DNA of 64,000 nucleotides from Hordeum vulgare subsp. vulgare (Eukaryota > Streptophyta > Magnoliopsida > Poales > Poaceae), in assembly GCF_904849725.1 (NCBI RefSeq), contig NC_058522.1, positions 432,355,529-432,419,528 on the forward strand. The letters run 5' to 3'. Numbering within the stretch: position 1 is the first letter of the stretch; the number at the start of each line of letters is the position of its first letter. Positions 21,057-31,875 of the stretch are shown here, in pieces. Under the pieces are notes generated by a model that saw nothing but the letters and a program-made list of their open reading frames with translations, was not told the DNA's origin and ran no database searches. A program made the position numbers and the translations under genes.

Positions 21057-22740
21057 TGTTGTTAACGTGCAACTATCCCTGACTTGATGCCTCCACGACA
21101 ACGGAGCCAGAAAAGAGCTACTTCCAGTTGCTCAACATCTAGAAATTGTCTTACAATAGGCCACCAGCGCGTGGGATCGCGGCAGTTTTGGAGGGTAGAG
21201 TATTCAACCCAAATTTGTTGGTTCGCACGACGGGAGGGAAACAATATTCTCCAGTATTAGCAGTTGAGGCGTCAGCTCAACCACAACTGAAAGATTAGTG
21301 TCTACAAGCAAAGTATCAGTAGCAAAGTAGTATGATAGCAACGGTGCCAGAAACGATATGTTGACGGCAGACTATTCCTAACGGTTGTATCAATGGCGCC
21401 AGTAAGTTGCCCGTGGACGGGAAATATTCTTTCAAGGCAAAGGTACCATAAAAAGTATTGTAGCCGGTAGCAGCAGCGAACGAGTAACAACAGTGGCAAG
21501 GAACAGCAGTAGTGACAGGAGTAGCAAGTAACATCAGTAGCAAGTAGCAGCAGGGCAAAGCAAGTAACAGTAGCAGCAAGAGTAGTAATAGCAGCAGAGC
21601 AAAACAAGTAACAGCAGCAGTGGGACAAACTCGTAGGCAATGGATCGACTATTTGTCGGATGACATTCATCATGCAACAGTTATAACACGGAGAGATATG
21701 TGGCTAGCTCCCGTTCGTCAATCTGATGTAGGCATGCATTCCCTGTGTAGTCATACGTGCTTAGGGAAAAGAACTTGCATGACATCTATTGTCCATCCCT
21801 CCCGTGGCAGCGAGATCCAAATGGATACTACGGGATATTAAGGTTCTCCTTTTAATAAAGAACCGGAACAACGCATTAGCACTTGGTGACACATGAACTC
21901 CTCAAACTATGGTCATCACCGGGAGTGGTTCCGGTTATTATCACTCCGGGGTTGCCGGATCATAACACATAGTAGGTAACTACAACTTGCAAGATCGGAT
22001 CTAAAACACAAATATATTGGTGACAACATAATAATTTCAGATCTGAAATCATGGCACTCCGGCCCTAGTGACAAGCATTAAGCATGGCAAAGTAGTAGCA
22101 ACATCAATCTCAGAACATAGTGGATACTAGGGATGAATCCCCGTCAAAACTAACTCGATTACATGATAGATCTCATCCAACCCATCACCGTCTAGCAAGC
22201 CTACGATGAGATTACTCACGAACGGTGAAAAGCATCATGGAATTGGCGATGAAGGAAGGTTGGTGATGACGATGGCGAGGATCTCCCCTCTCCGGAGCCC
22301 AGAACAGACTCCAGATCTTCCCTCCAGAGGAAGAACAGGAGGTGGCGGCGCCTCCGTATCGTAAAACGCGATGAACTCTTCTCCTTGATATTTTTCCTGG
22401 ACGAAAGGGACTAAATAGAGCTGGGGTTGGAGGCAGTGGAGCAACGTGGGCTCCAAAAGCCTGCCTGACGCGACCAGGGGGGTAGCGCCTGGTGGGCTTG
22501 TGGGCTCTCAGCTCCACCCCTCCGGCTGATTCTTGCGCTAGTATTTTTTATATATTCCACAAAAAATCCTCTTAAATTTCCAGTTCATTCCGAGAACTTT
22601 TATTTCTGCGCAAAAACAACACCATGCCAATTGTGCTGAAAACATCGTTAGTCCGGGTTAGTTCCTTTCAAATCATGCAAATTAGAATTCAAAACAAGGG
22701 GAAAAGAGTTTGGAAAAGTAGATACGATGGAGACGTACCA
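21057..22740 (-). repeat. 5' gypsy LTR of the compound element (1684 bp)
   Basis: On the minus strand it starts TGGTACGTCTCC (usual start TGATACG) and ends GTTAACAACA. There is no polypurine tract on its right side, as expected for the outermost 5' LTR. Decayed primer-site copies lie at 21093-21109, 21337-21349 and 21433-21448. The GC-rich stem-loop is at about 22453-22503. A low-complexity AGTAGCA tract spans 21470-21620. Confidence 0.87.
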
Positions 22741-23618
22741 CAGCGGAAATGTTGAGTGAGCCTCTTCACGACACACACGAAGGCTATTCAACCAAACATT
22801 CCATAGAGAATCACATATCCTTATTAATGTTTCAGCTCCTATACATTCCAAGGTTCATCCTTATCCCCGAGAACTAAGGAGTCTACTCACACATCGAGAT
22901 GGCAAACATCATATGAATGTTGGTGGTAAACATGAATGGACAAAAGTGTAATACACGTAGAGATCGACAATGTGCTCTATGTTACAACGAGATAGAGATC
23001 GGTGACGGTGGGGATGGTTGGTGAAGATTATTGATGCTGACGCCCCCTTGCATGAGCTGGTGATGACGTTGATCTCCTCTTGCCAATTCCCGCTCTGAAT
23101 GCCTTCCGAAGGCCAGGGTTCTATGTTTTAGATAAGCTCTGAAGTATGTAGGCATCTGATCTTCGATCCGATTACGCGGGGGTGAAGTGGTTGGCTGGGA
23201 GGTGGTGGCAATGAGTGGTACAAGCGCTTGTACCAAAGACCACCGAGAGCACTAGTAGCACCATGCAACTCTCAGCTTGTCCCAAACGCCTTCGTTCTTT
23301 GCAATTATTTATCTGGTTGATTAACGTAATTTTATCATATTTTGTTGATGTCTTCCATTAAAAATCCAAACATTTTCCAAAAGTAACATCCTGAAAAAGT
23401 ATACAAAAAATTCCGTGAACACGATAAAACCCAACAAAATCCTACCGTGTAGGCGCAAAGTAAAGCGTAAAATCATTACATACTTTCGACTCATATAGTG
23501 CTACCATCTATGTTCGTTGTGTTGGTTGCGACTTCGCTAACCATGGCCGTGTTTGCTATTTTGGTTGTGGATTTGGTGTTTCTTGTTTGCCATGAGACAG
23601 ATATGAAGATGTCTTTGT
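22741..23618. other. Unclassified flank left of the solo LTR
   Basis: No recognisable gene or element. Open frames are short. The sequence continues at 25413 after the solo Angela LTR. It may be low-copy intergenic DNA or a decayed element. Confidence 0.4.
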
Positions 23619-25412
23619 TGTTGGAAATATACCCTAGGGGCCATGATAAAATAGTTATTATTATATTTCTTGTTTCAAGATAATCGTTATTATCCATGCT
23701 ATAATTGTATTGAATGAAAACATACATACATGTGTGGATACATAGACAAAACAATGTCCCTAGCAGGCCTCTAGTTGGCTAGCCAGTTGATCAAGGATAG
23801 TCAAGGTTTTCTGACTATATGCAAGTGTTGTCACTTGATAACTGGATCACATCATTAGAAGAATCATGTGATGGACTAGACCCAAACTATGAACGTAGCA
23901 TGTGATCGTGTCATTTTGTTGCTATTGTTTTCTGCGTGTTAAGTATTTATTCCTATGACCATGAGATCATATAACTCACTGGCACCGGAGGAATACCTTG
24001 TGTGTATCAAACGTCACAACGTAACTGGGTGACTATAAAGGTGCTCTACAGGTATCTCCGAAGGTGTTCGTTGAGTTAGTATGGATCAAGACTGGGATTT
24101 GTTACTCCGTGTGACGGAGACGTATCTCGGGGCCCACTCGGTAATACAACATCACACACAAGCCTTGCAAGCAATGTGACTAAGTGTAAGTCACGGGAAT
24201 CTTGTATTACGGAATGAGTAAAGAGACTTGCCGGTAACGAGATTGAAATAGGTATACGGATACCCACGAACGAATCTCGGGCAAGTAACATACCGAAGGA
24301 CAAAAGGAATGACATACGGGATTATATGAATCCTTGGCACTAAGGTTCAACCGATAAAATCTTCGGAGAATATGTAGGATCCAATATGGGCATCCAGGTC
24401 CCGCTATTGGATATTGACCGAGGAGTGTCTTGGGTCATGTCTACATAGTTCTTGAACCCGTAGGGTCTGCACACTTAAGGTTCGATGATGTTTTAGTATA
24501 GTTGAGTTATATGTGTGGTTAGCGAATGTTGTTCGGAGTCCGGGATGAGATCACGGACGTCACAAGGGTTTCCGGAATGGTCCGGAAACGAAGATTGATA
24601 TATAAGATGGTTTCATTTGGTCACCGGGAAGTTTCGGGCATTATCGGTAGTGTACCGGGGGTGACAAATGGGTTCCGGGTATTCACCGGGAGGGGCCCAC
24701 CCACCCGGGAGTGAGCCCAGTGACCCTAGAGTGGTGCACCAGCCCTTAGTAGGCTGGTGAGACCAGCCCAATAGGGCCATGGCGCCACAAGTGGAAAACA
24801 CCAAAGGAAAGAAAAAAAAGGAAAGAGGAAGGTGGGAAGGAAGGAGTGGACTCCTTCCCCCAAACGGAATTGAGGTGGGAGTCCACCTCCTCCCTTCGGC
24901 CGGTGCACCAAGGGGCTCCTTGAGCCCTAAGGCTAGCACCTCCCCTCCTCCTATATATACTGGTGGTTTTAGGGCTTTTGTGACACAACTTTGCCACGTG
25001 CAACTCAAACTTATACCACGTAGTTTTACCTCTAGATCGGATTTCTGCGGAGCTCGGGCGAAGCCGTGCAGGAGTAGATCATCACCACCACCGGAGCGCC
25101 GTCACGCTGTCGGACAACTCATCTACTTCTCCGTCTCTCTTGCTGGATCAACAAGGCCGAGATCGTCATCGAACTGTACGTGTGCTGAACGCGGAGGTGA
25201 CGTCCGTTCGGCGCTAGATTGGAACAGATCGTGGGACGACGGTGATTTGAATCACGAAGTTGTACCACTATATTAACCGCATTTCTTAACGCTTCCCGCT
25301 TAGCGATCTACAAGGGTACGTAGATCTAATCTCCTCTCGTAGATAGACATCACCATGATAGGTCTTCGTGTGCGTAGAAATTTTTTTGTTTCCCGTGCAA
25401 CGTTTCCCAACA
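23619..25412 (+). repeat. Solo BARE/Angela LTR (1794 bp) with target duplication
   Basis: Starts TGTTGGAAAT, ends TTCCCAACA, and is flanked by TTTGT at 23614-23618 and 25413-25417. It matches LTRs 1388-3208 and 45991-47797. It carries a TATA box at 24951-24960. No copia internal sequence remains. Open frames inside it (for example 24779-25276) are LTR sequence. Confidence 0.93.
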
Positions 25413-26929
25413 TTTGTTGGGTTGTGTTGTCTCGTCGGCTCATCTCCGGTCAATGGGTCTAATAAGGAATTGGTTGTGGTCATGTGGTTGTTCATCGTTG
25501 TCTGGTTGCGGGTTCAACTGTTGGTAGCACTTTAGCTAGCACTCCCGGATCCCTAGTCTCCTCATCATCGATGCTCTTGTTCGCACTAACCGCCTTCCCT
25601 CCCAGTTTCATGCCTGTCCACCTTCATAGCCCCCGTCTATGGCCGGGTGGAGGCAGGGCCATCAACATTGGATAGGTGGTTTCATCGCTCGGTGATGTAA
25701 CGCCTTTTCTTTCTGCAAGGGGTTTGGCTCAAGGCTTGACATGGATTTGTCCATATGATGTTTGTGCTCAGTTGTTATTGTCTTGGTAGTCAAGTCTACT
25801 CGTGTTGTTGGTGGGTCTATTTCACACATTGCAATGGGAGGTTCTTTTTTTTACGTGCAAGGCACGAGCACTGCTGATTTTCATTAAGAGAGGAAAATAG
25901 AAAACAAAGTGGCCCTCTTTACGAGGGAAAATAGGCCGAAAAACCTTACAACACACGATTGAACAGAGGACAATCGTGCAAGAACCCAACCCTTGCCGAC
26001 ACCAACAACTCAAACTCCACCACCAACATGCACACAACCTGAAGAAGTGTGAGAACTCTTCGGTGACGCCTTCAAGAAGCATTGTCGCCAGTATCCTTTG
26101 ACCCCCATTGAACCAAGGCTTTCGCCCAGGGTCATCCACAACAACCCGCCGGACCTCGGGAAAGTCCAGCCACACCAAACAGCCTCCACGGCAACTCTAG
26201 AACCAACAAACAACGGTCTAGTGAAGAGGAGGAACTCTTCGACGGCAACTTCAAGAAGCAATGTCGTCGGTATCTTTCGATCCCAATTGAACCAAGGCTT
26301 TCGCCCACATCCCTAAGCCACCGCCAATACTTAATATTGTAGAATGTACCTAATATTGTAGAATGTATTCTACAATACATAATATTCTACAATATGTCGC
26401 CATACCTATACAAGCACCGGGGAAGGAGCTCAACCACTGCCAACAAAGAGCAATCTCCGACAGAAGTAGACCAAAGATGCCGGACCCAGAGGAGACGAGC
26501 AAACGTCGATGAACAACACAACCTGACCACTGCCACTATCCACCAACGAACCAGATCTGCGAAAGGGTGGCGCCGCCAGACATACCACCGGCAGGACCAC
26601 CCACACCACATAGAGGCCACTGCACCAGGGAGACTAGTAGCTTCAACCAGCACCATGCCGGCCGAAGCACACCACAAACCTCGACAGAGAAAGGCGTTGG
26701 CCCGACCAAGCAGGCCGCCTCCGGCCAAACAAGGCGGGAGCAACAGCTACAAGTTTGGTTGTCCTTTCGTCATCAATCCTATGTTTTTTGGGTTGATGAT
26801 CCGTGTGTCGCTTAGGTTTTTCCGTCAAGTCGTGCCTATATGGTATTGTATGACTGTGCATGAATTGAAAAAAAAATTGTATTCCGTTCAAATTTTAGCA
26901 AAGTACAAGTACATTCATTCAAAAAAGTA
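25413..26929. other. Unclassified region with an imperfect duplication
   Basis: No coding gene recognised. It includes two related segments at 26048-26131 and 26220-26311 sharing AACCAAGGCTTTCGCCCA and CTTCAAGAAGCA, and an AT-rich inverted/direct repeat at 26332-26395. A decayed LINE or other repeat is possible; I cannot tell. Confidence 0.4.
26332..26395. repeat. AT-rich direct and inverted repeat
   Basis: TAATATTGTAGAATGTA occurs at 26332-26348 and 26351-26367, followed by inverted versions (ATTCTACAATA, ATATTCTACAATAT) up to 26395. It could fold into a hairpin. Confidence 0.7.
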
Positions 26930-27103
26930 GCCCCTCCGATCTATTCGCTTGGTTTTTAAATATGAAGTATATGTCTATTTAAAAATTCTACTAAAGATTA
27001 CATATGGATTAAAATAAATAATTATATACTTTAAAATATATCTATATACATTTGTACATAATTTATAGTAAAATATTAGAAAAAAATATATTTAAGGAGG
27101 GAG
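26930..27103. mobile_element. Stowaway-like (Tc1/Mariner) MITE, 174 bp
   Basis: The terminal inverted repeats CCCCTCCG and GGAGGGAG enclose an AT-rich core and are flanked by TA on both sides (26928-26929 and 27104-27105). Size and ends fit the Stowaway MITEs common in Triticeae. The left end is slightly degraded relative to CTCCCTCC. Confidence 0.75.
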
Positions 27104-27829
27104 TATGTTACTTTTGTTCAACGGATGTATCTAGACGCATCGTTCACATTTCTAGTCAAGTTCAGAATAGCCAGGCACGTAATTCGTTGTTTTGGTAAAC
27201 CGGCAATCAAATAACGCACGTTGCGCACGACGCGTTGACGGGCGGTATTTCGTTGGTTCTGAAATTTGTTCGGCGGGCTTTGACACAGGGGCCTCGGGCC
27301 ATGAAGAATCGAAAGGGAGACATGAAAGATACACGTCGTGCGTCCATGCTGATGCTGTTCGTGATGCATACGAGGCGCACAAGCACCCGGGCTCGGGGAG
27401 GCCTCAGCATTTTCCTAGCTGCTGCCTTTCCTGTACCGGCGTCACGGCACGACATGCACTCCCCATTGATTACCACGCCGCTGCTTCCGCGACGTCGGCG
27501 ATTTTGGCACGTCCCTCTGGCCTTTCCTGTACGTCTCTGCTGCCTATCGCATCCTTCGTGTTAAAGGAAGGTACTGTTGGAGGGTCATCGTCAAAGTCTC
27601 ATAGAATATGAGATAAATGGACTGACCAATTACTGTTCTGCCAGTATCATCGTGCATGCACTTCTGCGTTGCTGTTTGGTTTCTGAATCCCGTATGGCCC
27701 GTCATCGGCGTCTCCGTGTGGCCACGCCAAACACATATGTTTGTGAGTTTCATCGGCGTTTTTTTGTTTGGGGAGGGGGTACATGTTTTCACCCGCGCTC
27801 CATCATTTCACAAGTCGGTGATCATCATG
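27104..27829. other. Unclassified region between MITE and broken gene
   Basis: No recognisable gene, although several overlapping short frames are open. If the pseudogene to the right is part of a Harbinger element, its missing end would lie here; I did not find a matching terminal repeat. Confidence 0.4.
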
Positions 27830-29093
27830 TCACACGTAGCCAAAATCCGACGATCGAAAGGGTAGGAACCATACACATGAAACTGAAATGCCAGTCTCCT
27901 CTACTGCAGGGGTGGGAGAGCTCGGCGTACACGTTGTGGGCGAAGTTGCACTGCTCGGTGTTGACGTGGTCGCAGCTGCAGTGCTTGGCGTTGGCATGGC
28001 CGCAGCTGCAGTGCTCGGCGTTGGCGTAGGCGGTGTTGCAGTGCTTGTCGTAGGCGTGGTCGCAGTTGCAGTGCTCGGCGTTGGCGTGGGAGCCGTTGCA
28101 GTGCTCGTCGTAGGCATGACAGTGGTCGTCACGGGTCTCGGCATGAGGTTCAACGTATGTACCTGCGGGTCCATCGTCGCCATGTGTGCTGCCATTAGGA
28201 ACGCCACGTCGGTGTTCCTCTTCTTCGCGACGACGTTGGTCGTGAGAAGGTCGAGCTTGAGGTCGTGCTTCGTCATCAATGCCGACCACCTTGCCTCAGA
28301 CTTCTTCCTCTTGGCGAAGTGGATCATGGCGTCGTTGATGCATTGTTCTATCGTCGACTACAACCGTTCGGCAGCGGGCACCGAGTCCCTCGCCGCCTTG
28401 GCTCTCTTGTTGCCATGAGGATGCCCTTCTGCCGCCGCTAAGACAAGTGCATCCGGGTTGTAGACACTATCCTTGGTCTTGGCGAAAGCGAGCCGACACT
28501 CTGTCCATTTCTCGCACGACTCGGTCCTTGTGAAGACATGAAGGAACTTGAACTTGAGGTCGCCGTTGTCCTGGGTAAACATATCAAACATTCAGACCAT
28601 GTACACAGGCGAAGAACAAGTGTCGGCGAAGTACACGACGAAGAGATAGGCTGGTGAAAATGGAGGGGGCGCAGAGCAATGCGGAAATGTGATGTTGGGG
28701 TTGAAGCTGCCGAGCACGTCACCGTCGGTGTAGTCAGGCGAGGGCGCGTACCCCCACACTGGTGGCGAGAAGTTGGCCGGCAACATGATGCTCTGCTCGC
28801 TAACCCACGTACCTTGTGGGTACTAGCCTGTCTGTTGAGGCGGAAGGATCTGGCGCTCGTTCGTCATGGCCGTTGGAGACGAGTCTTCCTGCTCCCTCGT
28901 TGCGTCCCTGGCCTTCTTCATGTTGAACATGTTTCGCCGATTGTTGATGACCGCCGTCCGACGATCAACGTCGGCCTTCCATTGGGCATTCGTCAAGCCC
29001 GGGGGGCCTTGGCATCGGCGCCCTCGGCTTCCTTGACCTTGGCTGGACGGGATCGGTGGCTAGGCGAGGGACCGTGTACTTCTTAGGCAGCAT
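27830..29093 (-). pseudogene. Broken NAM-associated-domain protein (Myb/SANT-NAM family)
   Basis: Minus-strand remnant of a grass multi-copy family whose members usually have a basic N terminus, a Myb/SANT-like domain and a NAM-associated C-terminal domain. The N-terminal start MLPKKYTVPR is at 29093, then the frame is lost. A middle piece (WGYAPSPDYTDGDVLGSF) follows near 28740. The conserved part runs from 28591: FKFLHVFTRTESCEKWTE, an in-frame TAG at 28358-28360, then STIEQCINDA, ARWSALMTKHDLKLDLL and AAKKRNTDVAFLM. The Myb/SANT part is missing. After TMDPQVHTLNL the usual C terminus is replaced by a Thr/Pro/Ala repeat. Such genes are often tied to PIF/Harbinger transposons, which fits the terminal repeat at 29404-29413. 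Confidence 0.65.
27945..28124. repeat. 30-bp minisatellite, six units
   Basis: Six imperfect units start at 27945, 27975, 28005, 28035, 28065 and 28095. Each has the form G(T/C)TGCA(G/C)TGCT-. The period is 10 codons, giving a Thr/Pro/Ala/Ser-rich stretch in the minus-strand frame. Confidence 0.85.
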
Positions 29094-29398
29094 AATGCGT
29101 GGATCTTGGGAGAATGGCGGGAGGTGCGGGGGAGATTGGGGTGGTGGGGAGGAAAAGGGAGGGAAAAGCAAAAAACAGTGAGAAAGTGGACCGGTGTCGC
29201 TGATAGTGCGGGTCCACGCGCCTTTTTTTGCTTCAGCCGGTATCTCTAGGCGCCCACTGGTGTGCTAGGTTTGACTTGAGTTCGCTGGATACAATTTCAG
29301 CCCAAACCGGCGAAAAACGAGGATTTGGAGGCGCTACTAAGACATTTTCGTTCGACCGGTGGAAAAAAAGGCGCCTTGGGGGGCTGTTAGGGGTGGGG

Positions 29399-29416
29399 GG
29401 GCTGGAGATGCTCTAA
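29399..29416. repeat. PIF/Harbinger-like terminal repeat with TAA
   Basis: GGCTGGAGATGCTC followed by TAA resembles the GAGCATCTCCAGCC-type termini of Harbinger/Tourist elements (3-bp TWA target). It lies upstream of the minus-strand pseudogene and could be its element end. No partner end was found. Confidence 0.45.
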
Positions 29417-29430
29417 CTTTGAGAGAGTGA

Positions 29431-30421
29431 GCGCATCTTCAAAGCGGACATCAACCGACTCGTATCTGTCTAGATCGCATGGTTCCATTGTGTGTTATCA
29501 TTCAATGTGGTTTTTATTGGTCCGCCATCCCGTCCGAACGTGTTTTTACGTGTAAATTGGAATCAAAGTGGGGTGGGGAGGAGTCCCCCACGCCCCAACC
29601 CACTCAAACCCCTCTCCTAGTCAATTCTCTTCTACTCCATACGTGCTCCCCCTGATTTCCATATGCACCCTACTTCTCCGTCGTCGCCTCCGCTATACCT
29701 CGTCGTCCGTCCCAGGCATTGTCGAACGTCTGCAAGCACCATTGATGCACACGCTCGCCTTGTACTGTGATGCCATCACCCTAGGATCCGTCCATAGCGA
29801 GGTACTTCTGCCACCCCTCTCGACAAATTCCATGGTGGTCTCCACGCCGGAAAGGTGTCCGGTCAAATACCATTGAGCTTATTTTGGAACTTCATATCGT
29901 TTTTTAGAGTTTGAATGATGGCAGGGTACTCGGGTACGGAGGATGAGTGTGCGATGCGTGGTTGGCTGTATCCATAGATTTCGTAGGCAGAAGTTGAAGG
30001 GGCTCTTCTAGGAGAGCATGCATGATTCGTTTCACATGAGAAAAGCACATTTCATCCTACGACATGCACATCATCCATAAACACAATGTGAGGTCATTAG
30101 CTTATCAATGGTACACCATCCGTCAAGGGGCAGTATGTGTGGGGCGACATGGTCCGTTCATGGAAAACTTGATGAACATCCGGTTAATCTAGTTGATTTG
30201 AACTATTGTTATACAAAACTTATTTGCATGCTATGTATGAATGATTTATGCTATTTTCTATCTGAACTTCGATGAATTTCATCGTGTTTGATGTATTTCA
30301 TCCGGTTAGTTGAAATGCATGTGTATAGTGTTGGATGGTTGACTCCTACATTCCTGTCTGCGGACTGCCCCACCCCCCATACGTGGATGGATGCGGTGTT
30401 CGGTCAGCGTTGGAGATTCCC
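29431..30421. mobile_element. Possible PIF/Harbinger-derived deletion element
   Basis: The left end GCGCATCTTCAAAGCGGAC and the right end, read inward, GGGAATCTCCAACGCTGAC match at 14 of the first 20 bases. They resemble the GGGCATCTCCAACGC Harbinger terminus. Flanking triplets are TGA (29428-29430) and TAA (30422-30424), an imperfect TWA duplication. There is no transposase inside. It could also be two separate solo ends. Confidence 0.45.
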
Positions 30422-30459
30422 TAATTACACATGCGTCAAATCTTTATACTTTTTTGCAG

Positions 30460-30691
30460 TGCCTCCGGAAAGCTTGAAATGAGAATATCTTTTGCACAAA
30501 TAGGTGACAAACCTACTCTTGCATTTGCTATAGCTAATGCTTTGCAGGCCTCTAAACTTGAAGCAACATGGCCGAATATTAAGCAGAGACAACAAAACAA
30601 TGTCAACAATAGTTTGTCGGGTGCTCAACTCCCTCCTACCTTTTTAGACAAGAGGCATTTGCCCGGCTTTGTAGATAAACTCAACCGGTGA
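30460..30691 (+). other. Exon-like ORF behind a splice-acceptor-like site
   Basis: A pyrimidine run ends TTTTTTGCAG at 30459, and a 76-codon open stretch follows to a TGA ending at 30691. The peptide contains KLEMRISFAQIGDKP, LAFAIANALQASKLEATW and LDKRHLPGFVDKLNR. Its composition looks like ordinary protein rather than noise. I do not recognise the family. It may be the last exon of a gene fragment carried by a transposon, since it starts about 40 bp after a Harbinger-like end. Confidence 0.35.
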
Positions 30692-31875
30692 AAGAGCATG
30701 GTACCCTCACGTGTGGTTTTGGTAATTGATGACATTACCTATGGACTAATGGTTGCCTTGAGTTATATTTGTAGAATTTGTCCATAGGCATTTCTTGAAG
30801 TCCATTTGTTGGTTTCAAGAATATTATGTTATGACAAAGGTGCTATTGAAGGAATTATCCAGAGATTGGTCCTAGAGAAGACATTATACAAGGTTGATCA
30901 AGACTAAGTCAAAGAGTAAATCAAGTTGATCAACACACAAAGTGTACAAGATGTACCGACATGGATCAAGTAATCCCATGGTATGGTAGGCATTGCCCAT
31001 TATGCTTTGTTTACTAACCCATGGTCTACGTGAGAGTTCTGTGTGGGGTTAGGTATGTTTCTATGGGCTTCCATCAAGAGGAAGATCTCATACAACCCAT
31101 CAAGAATGACATCAAGTGGTGATTGTCATCAACATTGCGGTGTGCAAGTTCAAGTGGAGCATCACGAAGAGATCATGCTTGAAGATTGCCATCCATTTTG
31201 GTGGCAATGGACTTGTGAAGATGTGCCCAAGAGTGGCTTACGCATAGTGGAGTATGGGGGAGCAATCTACTAGTCTTCATCAAGTCACTGCAATCAAGAA
31301 AGGTGGTCCAACTTGAGGAGGTCAAGATCGTCATCATCCAACTCAAGTGGATTATACACAAGGCAAAGGTATTCCCTTGATAGGTTTTCTGTTTTCCCGT
31401 CTCATGGTGGTAGTTGGGAGACCGGGTTATAGGATTGATTGCCATACTATCAAGGGGGGATCTCAAGTAAGTAGTTTGACAATATCGTTCGTAGAGAGCT
31501 CAAACCATTGCAAGCTTGCATCATTTTTCTTGTTTCTTATTTGACTCTTCTCTTTGTGAGGTTTTACAGTTTACTTTCGTCTACTTGCCAAACTCAAGCT
31601 CATCGAAAACGGAGTTCGCATGCTTCATCTTTTAGTTTTCGTGTTGGAGAGTTTGTCGGTTCATGCTTGGGGATGGTCCTCTTCCTAATGACATTTCTTC
31701 TACTTTGCTATTTCATAATTTATCCAGCCGTTGTTGGATAGTACTTGTCATCTTATATCCAACGAGCTTGAATTTGCTCATTTTGGAGTCCGTTTGCAGT
31801 AGTTATAACTGGTTCAGTATTGCAGCATCCTTCTGTTTTGTTTCGATAGTTTTTCATCTCTAAGCGGCAGTATTG
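30692..31875. other. Repeat-like non-coding region, family unknown
   Basis: No gene. The sequence has a style I associate with LTR or other dispersed repeats of Triticeae, but no LTR ends, primer site or coding domain could be defined. Confidence 0.35.

Larger units (their letters stand above)
5500..22740 (-). mobile_element. Compound Athila-type gypsy element: LTR-internal-LTR-internal-truncated LTR
   Basis: Read on the minus strand: LTR (22740 to 21057), tRNA-Asp primer site, internal region with gag-protease and a second ORF, polypurine tract, a shared LTR (14406 to 12326), a second primer site, a second internal region, and a truncated LTR (5756 to about 5500). No reverse transcriptase, RNase H or integrase is found in either internal region, so both are non-autonomous. 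The layout recalls the Triticeae Sabrina/WHAM group, but the name is unconfirmed. Three LTRs with two internal regions usually arise by unequal recombination between LTRs. Confidence 0.85.

Noticed and set aside
24779..25276. 165-codon + strand ORF
   Set aside because: It lies entirely within a solo Angela LTR and is not preserved in the two other LTR copies.
27192..27611. Overlapping + and - ORFs of 80-139 codons as a host gene
   Set aside because: No recognisable domain, no splice or start context, and frames are open on both strands.
27945..28124. Possible CRISPR-like or promoter repeat array
   Set aside because: The units are contiguous 30-bp imperfect tandem repeats without spacers and keep a 10-codon period, so it is a minisatellite.
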